NCBI RefSeq assembly: GCF_016097415.1
Contig: NZ_JAEHGE010000001.1
Location: 3,211,157-3,275,156, forward strand
Origin: a sulfur-oxidizing endosymbiont of Gigantopelta aegis
GTDB taxonomy: Bacteria; Pseudomonadota; Gammaproteobacteria; GRL18
Direction of reading: 5' to 3'
Length of the DNA stretch: 64,000 nt
The position numbers and the translations under genes were made by a program. The first letter of the stretch is position 1. Every line of letters begins with the position of its first letter. This document shows, in pieces, positions 37,013 to 45,985 of the stretch. The notes below the pieces were generated by a model that was not told the origin of the DNA, did not search any database, and saw only the letters and a program-made list of their open reading frames with translations.

Positions 37013-38455
37013 ATGTGGAATAGAAAATTACGCTTTGTCGCATTATTAACAAGCTTGCTACTCGTTGGATTTTTATCAACCAGTTATATCAGTTACTTTG
37101 TCGCACACGAATCAGTTATCAACCAAATTGAAAAAACTACCTTACCACTCACTAGCGATAATATTTACTCTGAGATACAACGCGATCTATTACGCCCCAT
37201 CTTTATTTCATCAATCATGGCACAAGATACCTTTGTACGAGACTGGATTATAAACGGTGAACAAGATGAAAAGGCTATCATTCGATTTTTAAAAGAAATT
37301 CAGATTCAATATGGCACTATCACCAGCTTTTTTGTGTCTGAGAAAACACGTAAATATTACCATTCCAGCGGCGTTTTAAAAGTTGTCAGTAAAATAAACC
37401 AACAAGATAGCTGGTACTTTCGCGTACAAAACATGCATCAGGATTATGAAATTAACGTTGATGTTGATACCGCAAAAAAACAAGCTTATACCATCTTTAT
37501 TAATCATCGTGTTTATGACTACAATGGTGTTTATCTTGGCGCTATTGGCGTAGGCTTGGCTGTTGAAGCGGTTAAAAGTCTAATTGAAGACTACAAAAAT
37601 CGCTATGGGCGACAAATATATTTTATTGATACCCAAGGCAACCTCACTTTACGAGGAACCTCTCATCACGGCACAGAAAACATACGCCAGGAACAGGGTT
37701 TATCAATATTTGCCAACGAAATTCTTAGCTCAGCCAATAGCTCGTTCAATTATGAAAAGGAGGGTAAAAAAACCTACTTAAATAGCCGCTTTGTACCCGA
37801 ATTTGATTGGTATCTTATTGTTGAACAGCAACAAGATGAGGATGAAATGCGTATTCAAAACACCCTCATCATCAACCTGCTGGTCAGCGCAGTTATTTCA
37901 CTCATTATTATCTTCCTAGTCTACTTGCTCATCAGCCGCTACCAACACAAATTGGAAACTATGGCAGCAACCGACAAATTGACAGGCGCCGCTAATCGTC
38001 AAATCTTTGAAATGCTTTTTTCACAAGCGCGCACTCAGGCCAAACGTCGCGATAGCCACCTATCAATGATAATGCTTGATATCGACTATTTTAAACAAGT
38101 CAACGACACTTATGGCCATCCCACCGGTGACGTAGTGTTAAAAAAACTAACCCATATTATCAAAGAAAACATACGTGAATCCGATATATTATTTCGCTGG
38201 GGAGGTGAAGAATTTCTTATTATTTTACCTGAATGCGATCAACAAAAAGCCGTTTATATTGCTGAAAAAATTCGTAGTTCGGTGGAAAATGAAAGCATAA
38301 AATTTGCCGGAAAATCCTTATCCATTACAATAAGCCTTGGCGTAGCAAGTCTTTTAGCAAATGATCATGCCGATGAATTAGTGTCACGTTCAGATAAAGC
38401 ACTCTATAAAGCTAAAGAGAATGGACGCAATAGAGTTGAGATGGGCATAGTATAG
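37013..38455 (+). CDS. Membrane diguanylate cyclase with periplasmic Cache-like sensor
   Basis: 480 aa. First transmembrane helix (FVALLTSLLLVGFLSTSYIS), a periplasmic region of about 235 residues resembling dCache sensors (SWYFRVQNMHQDYEINVDVD, VYDYNGVYLGAIGVGL), a second helix (LLVSAVISLIIIFLVYLLIS), then GGDEF (AATDKLTGAANRQIF; FRWGGEEFLIILPE; inhibitory site RESD). It should produce c-di-GMP in response to a periplasmic small molecule. It lies 136 bp ahead of another diguanylate cyclase gene on the same strand. Confidence 0.93.
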   Translation: MWNRKLRFVALLTSLLLVGFLSTSYISYFVAHESVINQIEKTTLPLTSDNIYSEIQRDLLRPIFISSIMAQDTFVRDWIINGEQDEKAIIRFLKEIQIQYGTITSFFVSEKTRKYYHSSGVLKVVSKINQQDSWYFRVQNMHQDYEINVDVDTAKKQAYTIFINHRVYDYNGVYLGAIGVGLAVEAVKSLIEDYKNRYGRQIYFIDTQGNLTLRGTSHHGTENIRQEQGLSIFANEILSSANSSFNYEKEGKKTYLNSRFVPEFDWYLIVEQQQDEDEMRIQNTLIINLLVSAVISLIIIFLVYLLISRYQHKLETMAATDKLTGAANRQIFEMLFSQARTQAKRRDSHLSMIMLDIDYFKQVNDTYGHPTGDVVLKKLTHIIKENIRESDILFRWGGEEFLIILPECDQQKAVYIAEKIRSSVENESIKFAGKSLSITISLGVASLLANDHADELVSRSDKALYKAKENGRNRVEMGIV

Positions 38456-38591
38456 CCCCCTCTATAAAGAGTTGTTAATTCATCTCAATGTTATATACTG
38501 CCAATAAGGTATTGACTTACTAACTCCAGATAGTCACTGTCAATTTTGGTTTTTTATTCCCCATGATTTAAACACATAGGTTTAATCATAT

Positions 38592-40292
38592 ATGGCTCGC
38601 AAGTTACTCCAACTCTTATTAATTATTCTTATTGCATCCAGTGCATTATCTTTTACCAGTTTTAATTTCATAGTTTCTGCTATTGAGAAACATGAGCTAG
38701 CAAATGAAAAACTCTTGCTCAATGACATCCGTGCGCAAATTAACCTTTCTTTTAACCTGCTTGATAAACTACTCCTTCAGAAAAAAAATAATTATTTAGA
38801 ACTACATCAATTTGCCCAAGAATTTCTGCAAAAAAACAAAACACCTGCCGATTTTGTCGAACTACAAACAATCTTAAAAGAAAAATCCGGCTTCCCAATT
38901 GAGTTATATATTATCAATGCTGATTTTAAAATCATAAAAACATCATTTCCCCCCGACCTAGGCTTGGATTTTGGTGCAGCACCTTTTAAAAATATAGCCC
39001 ATTATTTAAAAAAAATCAGACGAACCAAACAAATCATGGTCGGGCAACCCAATATAGAATTCATTAGTAAAAAAGTGAAAATTTATTCTATGTCGGTGCT
39101 TGATGACAATCACTATCTGGAACTCGCCTTTATCGATCCGGATATCAATGAATATTTTAAAAAATTAATTGACTATACTTCTCACAGAGACGGCGTACAA
39201 ATCTCCCTATTTGTTGAATTTTGGAATAACATGCTCATACCCATGACCTTTATTCCCGAAAAAAACAGTAATAAAAAAATTGCACTTTTTCAAGAATTGG
39301 AGTCAAAGACTAAAAGTGATCAACAGGCCTTTAATAAAATCATCAGCGAAAAAGTCCCCTATCAAGTTCAAACAATCGCGCCTCAAGGGCACAAAATAAA
39401 TAGCTATTATCTCCAACTAGCCGGTTTTTCAAGTCCTTACATTAAGAAATATTCCTCAAAATACCTTGCCAAGGTTGTTTTTGATCAACACAAGATTTTA
39501 CTCATTAAAGAACAATTTAAACTCTTCCTGATATTGTCATTAGGACTGACCATATCTGCAATCATCATTTTTGCACTTTATATTCGCAACTGGCTGATAA
39601 CGCCAATTAATCTAGTACTCAGTGCCATCCAAAAAAAATTACCCGTTGACATAAAAAAACCATTGGCCGATTCTCATGAAATAAAAGAAATCGCTCTCAC
39701 CTATAATGAAACGCTTGAACACCTCAAGCAAACCATGAATAAATTAGAGCAACGTTCAAGCAAAGATCCTATGACTGGACTTGATAATAGAAGAAAGTTT
39801 ACTGAATCATTTAAGCTGGAAGTTCAACGAGCAAAACGTCATCAAACCCATCTCGCATTAGCAATGATTGACCTTGATGGCTTCAAAAAATACAATGATT
39901 TTTATGGTCACCAAAAAGGCGATCAACTATTAATCGAATTTGCTCAACAAATGCAACAACGTTTTCTACGACCATCGGATCACCTATGCCGAATGGGTGG
40001 CGATGAATTCAGCATATTACTCGTTGCTATAGAGCCAACTCACATAATCTCAACCTTTAATGAGTTTCAAGAAACATGGAATACTCACTACCGTGACAAT
40101 ATCATAAACGTTCAAGATGATTCTCAGATTGTAGTGACCGCTTCTATTGGCATTTATACTTTTAGCAGCCAGAATTCACCTGATTGGGAAACGGCTTATC
40201 AACAGGCTGATATAGCCCTGTATCGAGCTAAAGACAAGGGGCGGAACCTTATTGAACTCATAGAAGATGCTCCATTGCTTGTCTCAGAATGA
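38592..40292 (+). CDS. Membrane diguanylate cyclase (GGDEF)
   Basis: 566 aa. N-terminal helix (LLQLLLIILIASSALSFTSF), a periplasmic region of roughly 280 residues with no family I recognise, a second helix (LFLILSLGLTISAIIIFALY), a short HAMP-like linker (NWLITPINLVLSAI) and GGDEF (SKDPMTGLDNRRKF; CRMGGDEFSILLVA; inhibitory site RPSD). Catalytic residues intact. Start ATG at 38592. The signal sensed is unknown. Confidence 0.9.
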   Translation: MARKLLQLLLIILIASSALSFTSFNFIVSAIEKHELANEKLLLNDIRAQINLSFNLLDKLLLQKKNNYLELHQFAQEFLQKNKTPADFVELQTILKEKSGFPIELYIINADFKIIKTSFPPDLGLDFGAAPFKNIAHYLKKIRRTKQIMVGQPNIEFISKKVKIYSMSVLDDNHYLELAFIDPDINEYFKKLIDYTSHRDGVQISLFVEFWNNMLIPMTFIPEKNSNKKIALFQELESKTKSDQQAFNKIISEKVPYQVQTIAPQGHKINSYYLQLAGFSSPYIKKYSSKYLAKVVFDQHKILLIKEQFKLFLILSLGLTISAIIIFALYIRNWLITPINLVLSAIQKKLPVDIKKPLADSHEIKEIALTYNETLEHLKQTMNKLEQRSSKDPMTGLDNRRKFTESFKLEVQRAKRHQTHLALAMIDLDGFKKYNDFYGHQKGDQLLIEFAQQMQQRFLRPSDHLCRMGGDEFSILLVAIEPTHIISTFNEFQETWNTHYRDNIINVQDDSQIVVTASIGIYTFSSQNSPDWETAYQQADIALYRAKDKGRNLIELIEDAPLLVSE

Positions 40293-40662
40293 ACATTAAA
40301 CTTTCACATTATTACTACACTAACTTAGGTCATACCACTCAGCACACCATCTTACAGTCCAACTCAATATTTCTGTCCACATTCGGCAAAACCTAACAAA
40401 CACAAACAATATTGGCAATTAATTCTCTATACACATGAAATTTAACAAGTTTTTATTATTTTTAAAAAAAATATTACCCTTTGAATAAATATTACATCAA
40501 TAAGTCAAAAATATTTCATTTTTTGCTTGACAGAAACGGGCAAAAACGACAGAATACACGCCGTTGATTAAGCAAATAATCACGCCATTGAAAAGCAAGC
40601 CATTTTCTTCTCAATATCAGTAATAACTGCAACACACGCAACAATTAATTAGTAGCATCGTT
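40293..40662. other. 370-bp AT-rich gap before tRNA-Phe
   Basis: No open frame of note. It contains runs of A and T around 40450-40520 and the probable tRNA promoter at 40527-40555. No hairpin terminator is evident for the preceding cyclase gene. Confidence 0.6.
40527..40555 (+). promoter_or_regulatory. Probable tRNA-Phe promoter
   Basis: Perfect -35 TTGACA at 40527-40532, then a 17-bp spacer to CAGAAT (40550-40555) as -10. A start near 40562 would give a leader of about 100 nt before the tRNA. Confidence 0.5.
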
Positions 40663-40738
40663 GCCCGGATAGCTCAGTCGGTAGAGCAAGGGACTGAAAA
40701 TCCCTGTGTCCCTGGTTCGATTCCAGGTCCGGGCACCA
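40663..40738 (+). tRNA. tRNA-Phe (GAA)
   Basis: 76 nt with encoded CCA. The acceptor arm GCCCGGA pairs with TCCGGGC; D arm GCTC...GAGC; anticodon stem GGGAC/TCCC region with anticodon GAA at 40696-40698; T arm CCTGGTTCGATTCCAGG. A short pyrimidine-rich tract follows. No attachment-site repeat of the tRNA 3' end is seen elsewhere in the window. Confidence 0.97.
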
Positions 40739-40829
40739 TTTCCACTTTTTCCACCTGATTTTTCATTCTATATCCCAAAATCTCTTCAAAATAAATAATT
40801 TTTTAAAAATGTCCTGTTCGGTCAAGTTT

Positions 40830-40846
40830 TTGTCCTGTATAGACAA
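40830..40846. promoter_or_regulatory. Possible operator upstream of the zinc-ribbon gene
   Basis: TTGTC-N7-GACAA inverted repeat, 84 bp before the start at 40930. A direct repeat of TGTCCTGT occurs at 40810-40817 and 40831-40838. It may be a regulator site; no regulator gene adjoins it. Confidence 0.35.
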
Positions 40847-40929
40847 GTAATATTCTCCTTAAGCTTATACAATATATCCTATAACAAATTACTAAAAAAA
40901 TTTACAACTCACTATAGGGATGATTTTTT

Positions 40930-41382
40930 ATGAGCAAAAGTATTATTCAGGGAGTCACTCCTGAAGAAAAGGAATTCAGTGACAATAATATTACCTGGCA
41001 TAAGGGTGTATTATTGGGAATTGAAAAAAATACCAGTTGGAAATACGTTACTAATCTTGGCATAAACTTTAAATATTGTAGGGAGCAAAGTAACACGGCT
41101 GAAGATTTTATCGAGCAAGCAAGAATTAATCATGCTATTGATGTACAGAAAAAAGTTCAAAAAACAAAACCTTCCAACAATTCTAATGCTAGCAATGACA
41201 TTAACAGCAATAAAATTTCAAGCATACATAAAATAAAAAAAAGTGCTACACCTCAACAGCAGTTTACAAGTTGTAGTCATTGTTCACATCATATCAGTCA
41301 GACATTAAATAAATGTATGATGTGTATACATTTTAGTCTAGTTGATAATTTTACTCCAAGAAAAACAAGTTATTCAGCATAA
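40930..41382 (+). CDS. Uncharacterised protein with C-terminal zinc-ribbon motif
   Basis: 150 aa, family not recognised. The N-terminal 60 residues look folded (EKEFSDNNITWHKGVLLGIE, then TSWKYVTNLGINFKYC). The middle (about 75-110) is Ser/Asn/Lys-rich and probably disordered. The C-terminus has two CxxC pairs, SCSHCSHHISQ and NKCMMCIHF, which probably bind a metal. No signal peptide. It stands alone between tRNA-Phe and the SoxB-like gene. Base composition is more AT-rich than the neighbours, so horizontal acquisition beside the tRNA is possible. Confidence 0.7.
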   Translation: MSKSIIQGVTPEEKEFSDNNITWHKGVLLGIEKNTSWKYVTNLGINFKYCREQSNTAEDFIEQARINHAIDVQKKVQKTKPSNNSNASNDINSNKISSIHKIKKSATPQQQFTSCSHCSHHISQTLNKCMMCIHFSLVDNFTPRKTSYSA

Positions 41383-41572
41383 TACACCAAGCCTGACCCT
41401 TTCAATTTTTGGTAATCCAATAGATTTCCACTGTTCAATCTAGGGTACGCCCTAGATTAGCATCGGGTACGCTCCGGTTACATCCTTGCATCAACTCCCC
41501 TAGTATATTCTTGGCGTTATTAGCGATGTCTAATAACCATTCATAAAAAAAACAGAACATAGGGAGTTAAGT

Positions 41573-44152
41573 ATGTTTTTTACAAGACAACGAAGGTTAT
41601 CTCAAGCCGTATTTGCCATGCTTGCAGGTACAGCACTGACCTTATCGGCATCCGCCTTTGCTGATGATAAACACGATAATGACAACGATGACGATGATAA
41701 AAATGAACGTAAAGTCTATATCATGCATTCCGGTGATTTACATGGTGACACCGAATCTCACCCAAATGCCAGAGCAGATGCCACGGGTAGACTTGAAGGT
41801 GGACTCGCGCGTGCTGCGACTGTTATTAAGAAATTAAAGAAAAAACATAAGGGTAAAATAATCTGGGGGCACACAGGCGATACCATTCAAGGTAGCGCAG
41901 TTGCCACCTACACTCAGGGCAAAGCATTGGTTGATGTCTGGGATGCGCTAGCCCCTGATGTGTTTGCAGCAGGTAACTGGGAGTTTGTCTACGGTCTGTA
42001 TCGTTATCAACAACTATTTGGCAGTGATGGCGATATTCGCCCTATTACTGAAGCTGAATATGGCCAGATGTTTATGAAACCATACGATCCTAGTGGCAAT
42101 ATCTATCAGGGCTTTAACCCTGAACACGCCATTAAGGCTGATCAGAATGGAGAAAAGCGTCGCTGGCGTTCAATTTCTGCTAATGCCTATTATAATGGTT
42201 TGAATGTTGGTCCTGGTGTGAATGGTAAAACAGCCGGTGAACATTTTACTGATCCTTATTATATTAAGGAAGTAAACGGTATTAAAATTGGTTTCATTGG
42301 CTGTACGACCAATCGTGGCCCTCAAGTTGTTAGCTCTAATGTCACAGCCGGTCTGTCATTCTCGAACTGTATGGGTGGTGTCAAATTCCCACAAAACAAA
42401 GCCATTGGCTGGGCGGATGATCACCCCAATCGAAATGCAGCTAAAGAAAAGAGTGTACAAAATCCTTTGGGTAAGGAAATGCCACAATGGGGCTCTACCG
42501 TTGGCTTCCACACCGTACCTGAAATCATAAAATTCACAGAAATTTTACGTGCTGATAAGGGGATAGATACGCAATACATTAACTCTGCTACCGGTACGCC
42601 TTGGCAAGGTGAAGGTGTTGACTTAGTTGTGGTTATGTCTGAAGCGGGCATTCCTGAAAATCTATGGAATGCTGAACATGCAACAATGCCTGAAGGTGTT
42701 CGTTTCCCAGAGATTATTCTCTCCTCTGACACGCATGAGCGTACCCGTTACCCTGTTGTTGCCACCAATATCGACGGCAATAAAACAGTCATCATCGAAG
42801 AAGGTGAAGATGGTATGCAAGTGGGTTTACTCGAGCTTGAATTTGAAGGTGGTGAGCTAAAAGAATGGGAATGGAAGCGTTATGATATTGATGATAGCAT
42901 CCGTCCTGACAGTGAAATTGCTGACTTAGTCAAAGATGCTCGCGCACCCTTTGTTAGTGTTGCAGGCGGTGGTGACTGGGTTCCAGGTGATGAATTCCTG
43001 AATCCTTTCAATGGTTATACACTGACTGTGCCCATTGATTATCAAATGGCAAGTACAGAAGTTGTTCTGGAACGTAATCGTTTCTCTTATGAGCATGATC
43101 CTGCAAACTTAAAAATGCCTGCTGATATTGAAGGGACTTTACATGATGTCTATGCTGATGCTTTCCGCGCTCTAACCGATGCCGACGTAGGTGAGATACG
43201 TGGTTTCCGCTACAACAATACTATTATGCCTGGTCCTATTACTGTGAAAGATGTTTATCATAGTTTGACTATTGGTGCGATGATTGCTCGAGGCAATATT
43301 CCTGCTTCACCTGAAGCAGAAGCTGCCGCTGGTACTTGTATCTCGGATAAAACCGATCCTAACTATAAAAACCACACCAAGAATGATTGTCATTTCCTTG
43401 GCTGGCCCCGTAGCTTAGTGCAAACCCTGGAACTTTCGGGCAATGGCACACAGCAGGCTAGAATCCCTGGATGGAGTGGTGGTTGGTTCTTCAATTATTC
43501 AGGTGTGAACTTTGATCTGGATGTGTTTAAACCAAACTTTGATAAGTATGGTTCAAAACTACGTTCACGTACTTCCAATGTACGCTTGGTGGATGCAGAG
43601 ACCGGTTTAGACAAGGGTGGAAACTTACCCAGTCATATTGATATTGCTGCTTACTATTTTGATGGTGACTTCAATCGCATTAACCGTAATCAGATTGTGT
43701 CTAAGCTAACTTGTAAGAAAGCCGGCTATCCTGGTGTGACTCGTGCTTGTGCCGATGAGAAAATGTTAATTCTGGTTAAAGTGGGCAAGGCTTATGGCGC
43801 TCAAATGGCCTGGGTTAACTCTACTCAATTCAGCCAGCGTGAAACTGCAAGCATTGATGGTTATGACATCTTTCCTCTGGATGTCGTTGAAGCCTTTGGT
43901 CGCTATGTCAACGAGGCAGACATCAATATCCTTGACCTGCGTAGTGGCACGGCAGAAACCGTTACCGTTTCAGGTTTAGGTGGTGCTGTAACTGTCGCGA
44001 ACCTATCGCCTACCTTCCCACGTATCAATCTATTAGAGCAGTTGCCTGATGGTCGTGATGAATTTGGTTTCAGTGTCATTCAACCAATGCGTGGTGCGAC
44101 TTTAACACCGGCCAATCGTGTTGATGCACCTGACGATGAAGGTGATTTTTAA
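41573..44152 (+). CDS. SoxB-related 5'-nucleotidase-family metallophosphoesterase, exported
   Basis: 859 aa. Sec signal peptide (AVFAMLAGTALTLSASAFA), an acidic linker (DDKHDNDNDDDDKNERK), then a metallophosphoesterase domain: MHSGDLHGDTESHP, GHTGDTIQGSAVATYTQG, AAGNWEFVYG and ILSSDTHERTRYP, and a C-terminal 5'-nucleotidase-like region. GDTxQGSAxAxxTxGxxxVD and the WEF motif resemble SoxB, the thiosulfate-oxidising hydrolase, more than ordinary 5'-nucleotidases (GNHEF). It differs from SoxB in length (SoxB is about 560 aa) and in lacking a Tat signal, and no other sox gene is nearby. Substrate unknown: a sulfonate-ester-like or nucleotide phosphoester. A terminator follows. Confidence 0.8.
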   Translation: MFFTRQRRLSQAVFAMLAGTALTLSASAFADDKHDNDNDDDDKNERKVYIMHSGDLHGDTESHPNARADATGRLEGGLARAATVIKKLKKKHKGKIIWGHTGDTIQGSAVATYTQGKALVDVWDALAPDVFAAGNWEFVYGLYRYQQLFGSDGDIRPITEAEYGQMFMKPYDPSGNIYQGFNPEHAIKADQNGEKRRWRSISANAYYNGLNVGPGVNGKTAGEHFTDPYYIKEVNGIKIGFIGCTTNRGPQVVSSNVTAGLSFSNCMGGVKFPQNKAIGWADDHPNRNAAKEKSVQNPLGKEMPQWGSTVGFHTVPEIIKFTEILRADKGIDTQYINSATGTPWQGEGVDLVVVMSEAGIPENLWNAEHATMPEGVRFPEIILSSDTHERTRYPVVATNIDGNKTVIIEEGEDGMQVGLLELEFEGGELKEWEWKRYDIDDSIRPDSEIADLVKDARAPFVSVAGGGDWVPGDEFLNPFNGYTLTVPIDYQMASTEVVLERNRFSYEHDPANLKMPADIEGTLHDVYADAFRALTDADVGEIRGFRYNNTIMPGPITVKDVYHSLTIGAMIARGNIPASPEAEAAAGTCISDKTDPNYKNHTKNDCHFLGWPRSLVQTLELSGNGTQQARIPGWSGGWFFNYSGVNFDLDVFKPNFDKYGSKLRSRTSNVRLVDAETGLDKGGNLPSHIDIAAYYFDGDFNRINRNQIVSKLTCKKAGYPGVTRACADEKMLILVKVGKAYGAQMAWVNSTQFSQRETASIDGYDIFPLDVVEAFGRYVNEADINILDLRSGTAETVTVSGLGGAVTVANLSPTFPRINLLEQLPDGRDEFGFSVIQPMRGATLTPANRVDAPDDEGDF

Positions 44153-44185
44153 TCTCACATCAATAATAATTATGCGTTAATCTTT

Positions 44186-44212
44186 AGCCCGCTCTTTGAG
44201 TGGGCTTTTTTA
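44186..44212 (+). terminator. Intrinsic terminator after the SoxB-like gene
   Basis: AGCCCGCTC TTTG AGTGGGCT forms a stem with one mismatch, followed by TTTTT. It lies 34 bp after the stop codon. Confidence 0.85.
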
Positions 44213-44268
44213 TAGGACATAAACATTTTTTATGTTTTAATGAATTTTCTCATTTAAACAATAATAAT

Positions 44269-44324
44269 CCTAAAAAAATCAGTTGAACCTACTGCGACCG
44301 CCTTATGCACTGAATCTTAAGGAT
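44269..44324 (+). repeat. Fragment of the 176-bp MITE-like element
   Basis: 56 bp identical over nearly all its length to the left end of the element at 29219 (CCTAAAAAAATCAGTTGAAC through CTTAAGGAT). The right end is missing. It stops 12 bp before the truncated lipoprotein gene, so it may now form part of that gene's leader. Confidence 0.85.
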
Positions 44325-44336
44325 AATAAATAACTT

Positions 44337-44720
44337 ATGAAGAATATAAAATTTAATAAAAAATATTTGCTTATCACTGGTAGTTTTATAATTATCACAG
44401 GTCTTAATGGCTGCTCCAAAAACACCGATAATCAGCCCCAGCAAACAATCCAAACCGAACAAGTCGATAGTCAGAAAGACTACTTTGGTGAAGCCAACCG
44501 CATCCAAAAATTTTCTGCCGACAAAAAATATCAAGCGGCTCTTTATACCAATGCTTTTCCTCTCAAAACAGGTGTCATTCATAGTTGGATATTACAAGTC
44601 ACTACACCCGATGGACAAGCTGTAGAAGCAAAGAAGATTTATGTGCATGGCGGTATGCCTATGCACCAACATGGATTTCCAACCACCCCTAGGACCCAGT
44701 ATTTGGGCAATGGCCTGTAT
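44337..44720 (+). pseudogene. Lipoprotein (YtkA/FixH-like domain), truncated by transposon junction
   Basis: Signal peptide with lipobox LNGCSKN (acylated Cys at about residue 23) followed by a domain with FPLKTGVIHSWILQV and IYVHGGMPMHQHGFPTTP, matching YtkA-like periplasmic domains. Homology stops at about YLGNGLY (44720); the frame then runs into transposase DNA and ends at 44780 with an unrelated tail. The native C-terminal part (usually a short strand with GWW-type ending) is absent. Likely non-functional. Confidence 0.7.
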
Positions 44721-45891
44721 GTATTTTCAAGAGCCTTCCCTTGCACAGTTTCAGTTGCGAATGGAAGAAGAGCTTCATAAAAATAATTTACGAACCCTCT
44801 TTGGTGTTGAGAATATACCTCAAAACAGTCAACTGCGAAAGATACTTGATGCTGTGCCCAGTGAAGGGTTCGCCCCCATTTTTAAAGATTTGTTTGAACG
44901 TCTGAGACGGCACAAACATTTAGAAGATTATGCTATTTTTCCCAATATATTACTGTGCGTAATTGATGGCACCCAGTATCACAGTTCAAAAGACATTCAT
45001 TGTGAACAATGCCTGCATAAAGAACATAAAAGCGGTGAAATCACTTACAGTCATGCCGTATTACAAGGTGCCATCATGCACCCAGATAAAAAACAAGTGT
45101 TACCAGTCATGCCTGAAGCCATCCAAAATAAAGATGGTACAGAGAAACAAGACTGTGAGATCAATGCCAGCAAACGCTTCATTGCTCAATTGAAAAAAGA
45201 CCACCCTCGCCAAGGCTTTGTTATCTGTGGTGATGGACTGATGTCACACCAACCGATGATTGAAACCATTAAAGATAATAAAATGCATTATCTTCTGGTG
45301 ACCAAACCAGGTGATCATAAATATCTTTTCGAATGGCTCAATGACTTTACTGAATTGTCCTCATTTGAAACCATCGATGAGAAAGGTCGTACCCATCAGT
45401 ATCGTTGGAAAAATGCAGTTCCATTACATGGTGAAGCTGATGCCGTCACCGTTAACTTCCTTGAGTATCATCTCATCAATTCAGAAGGAAAGATCACCTA
45501 TCGTAATAGCTGGGTGACTGACTTTCAAGTCAGTGAGCACAATATTATCCAACTGGTTCAGGCTGGGCGTTGTAGATGGAAGATTGAGAATGAGTGTTTT
45601 AACACGCTGAAAAATCAGGGCTATTCTATAGAACATAATTATGGTCATGGTAAACAACATCTCAGCTATAACATGTACCTACTTACCTTGCTGGCCTTTT
45701 ACTTTCATCAAATATTTGAGCTGACCGATGGGGCTTATCAGGCCTGTCGAACTAAAGCAGGTTCTAAGCGGTATTTGTGGGAAATGTTCAGAGGGACTAT
45801 TCAGTTTCTTGTCATGGATTCATGGGAGGAAATGATGGATTTGTATTTAAATCCAGATGACTACGAGGTAACGAAAACGAAAAAATCTTAA
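44710..45891 (+). pseudogene. DDE transposase, 5'-truncated
   Basis: Reads ACMYFQEPSLAQFQLRMEEE to the stop at 45891. Contains LLCVIDGTQYHSSKDIHCEQ (first catalytic Asp), FVICGDGLMSHQP (second) and RWKIENECFNTLKNQGYSIE (Glu), a pattern of the IS4-like DDE transposases with a Cys pair after the first Asp. The first 40 or so residues expected before the PSL-x-FQ motif are missing, and the DNA before it belongs to the lipoprotein gene. The right end of this element is interrupted by IS21 12 bp past the stop. Confidence 0.75.
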
Positions 45892-45985
45892 ACCCAACTA
45901 TTAGGCGACAATTAACTTGTCCGGTCGGCGACAACTAGCTTGGCCGGTTTGATACACTCCAGACACATTAATCGAGAAGGATTTT

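Noticed and set aside
40663-41382. tRNA-Phe as integration site of a genomic island
   Set aside because: No integrase gene adjoins it and no second copy of the tRNA 3' end was found in the window.
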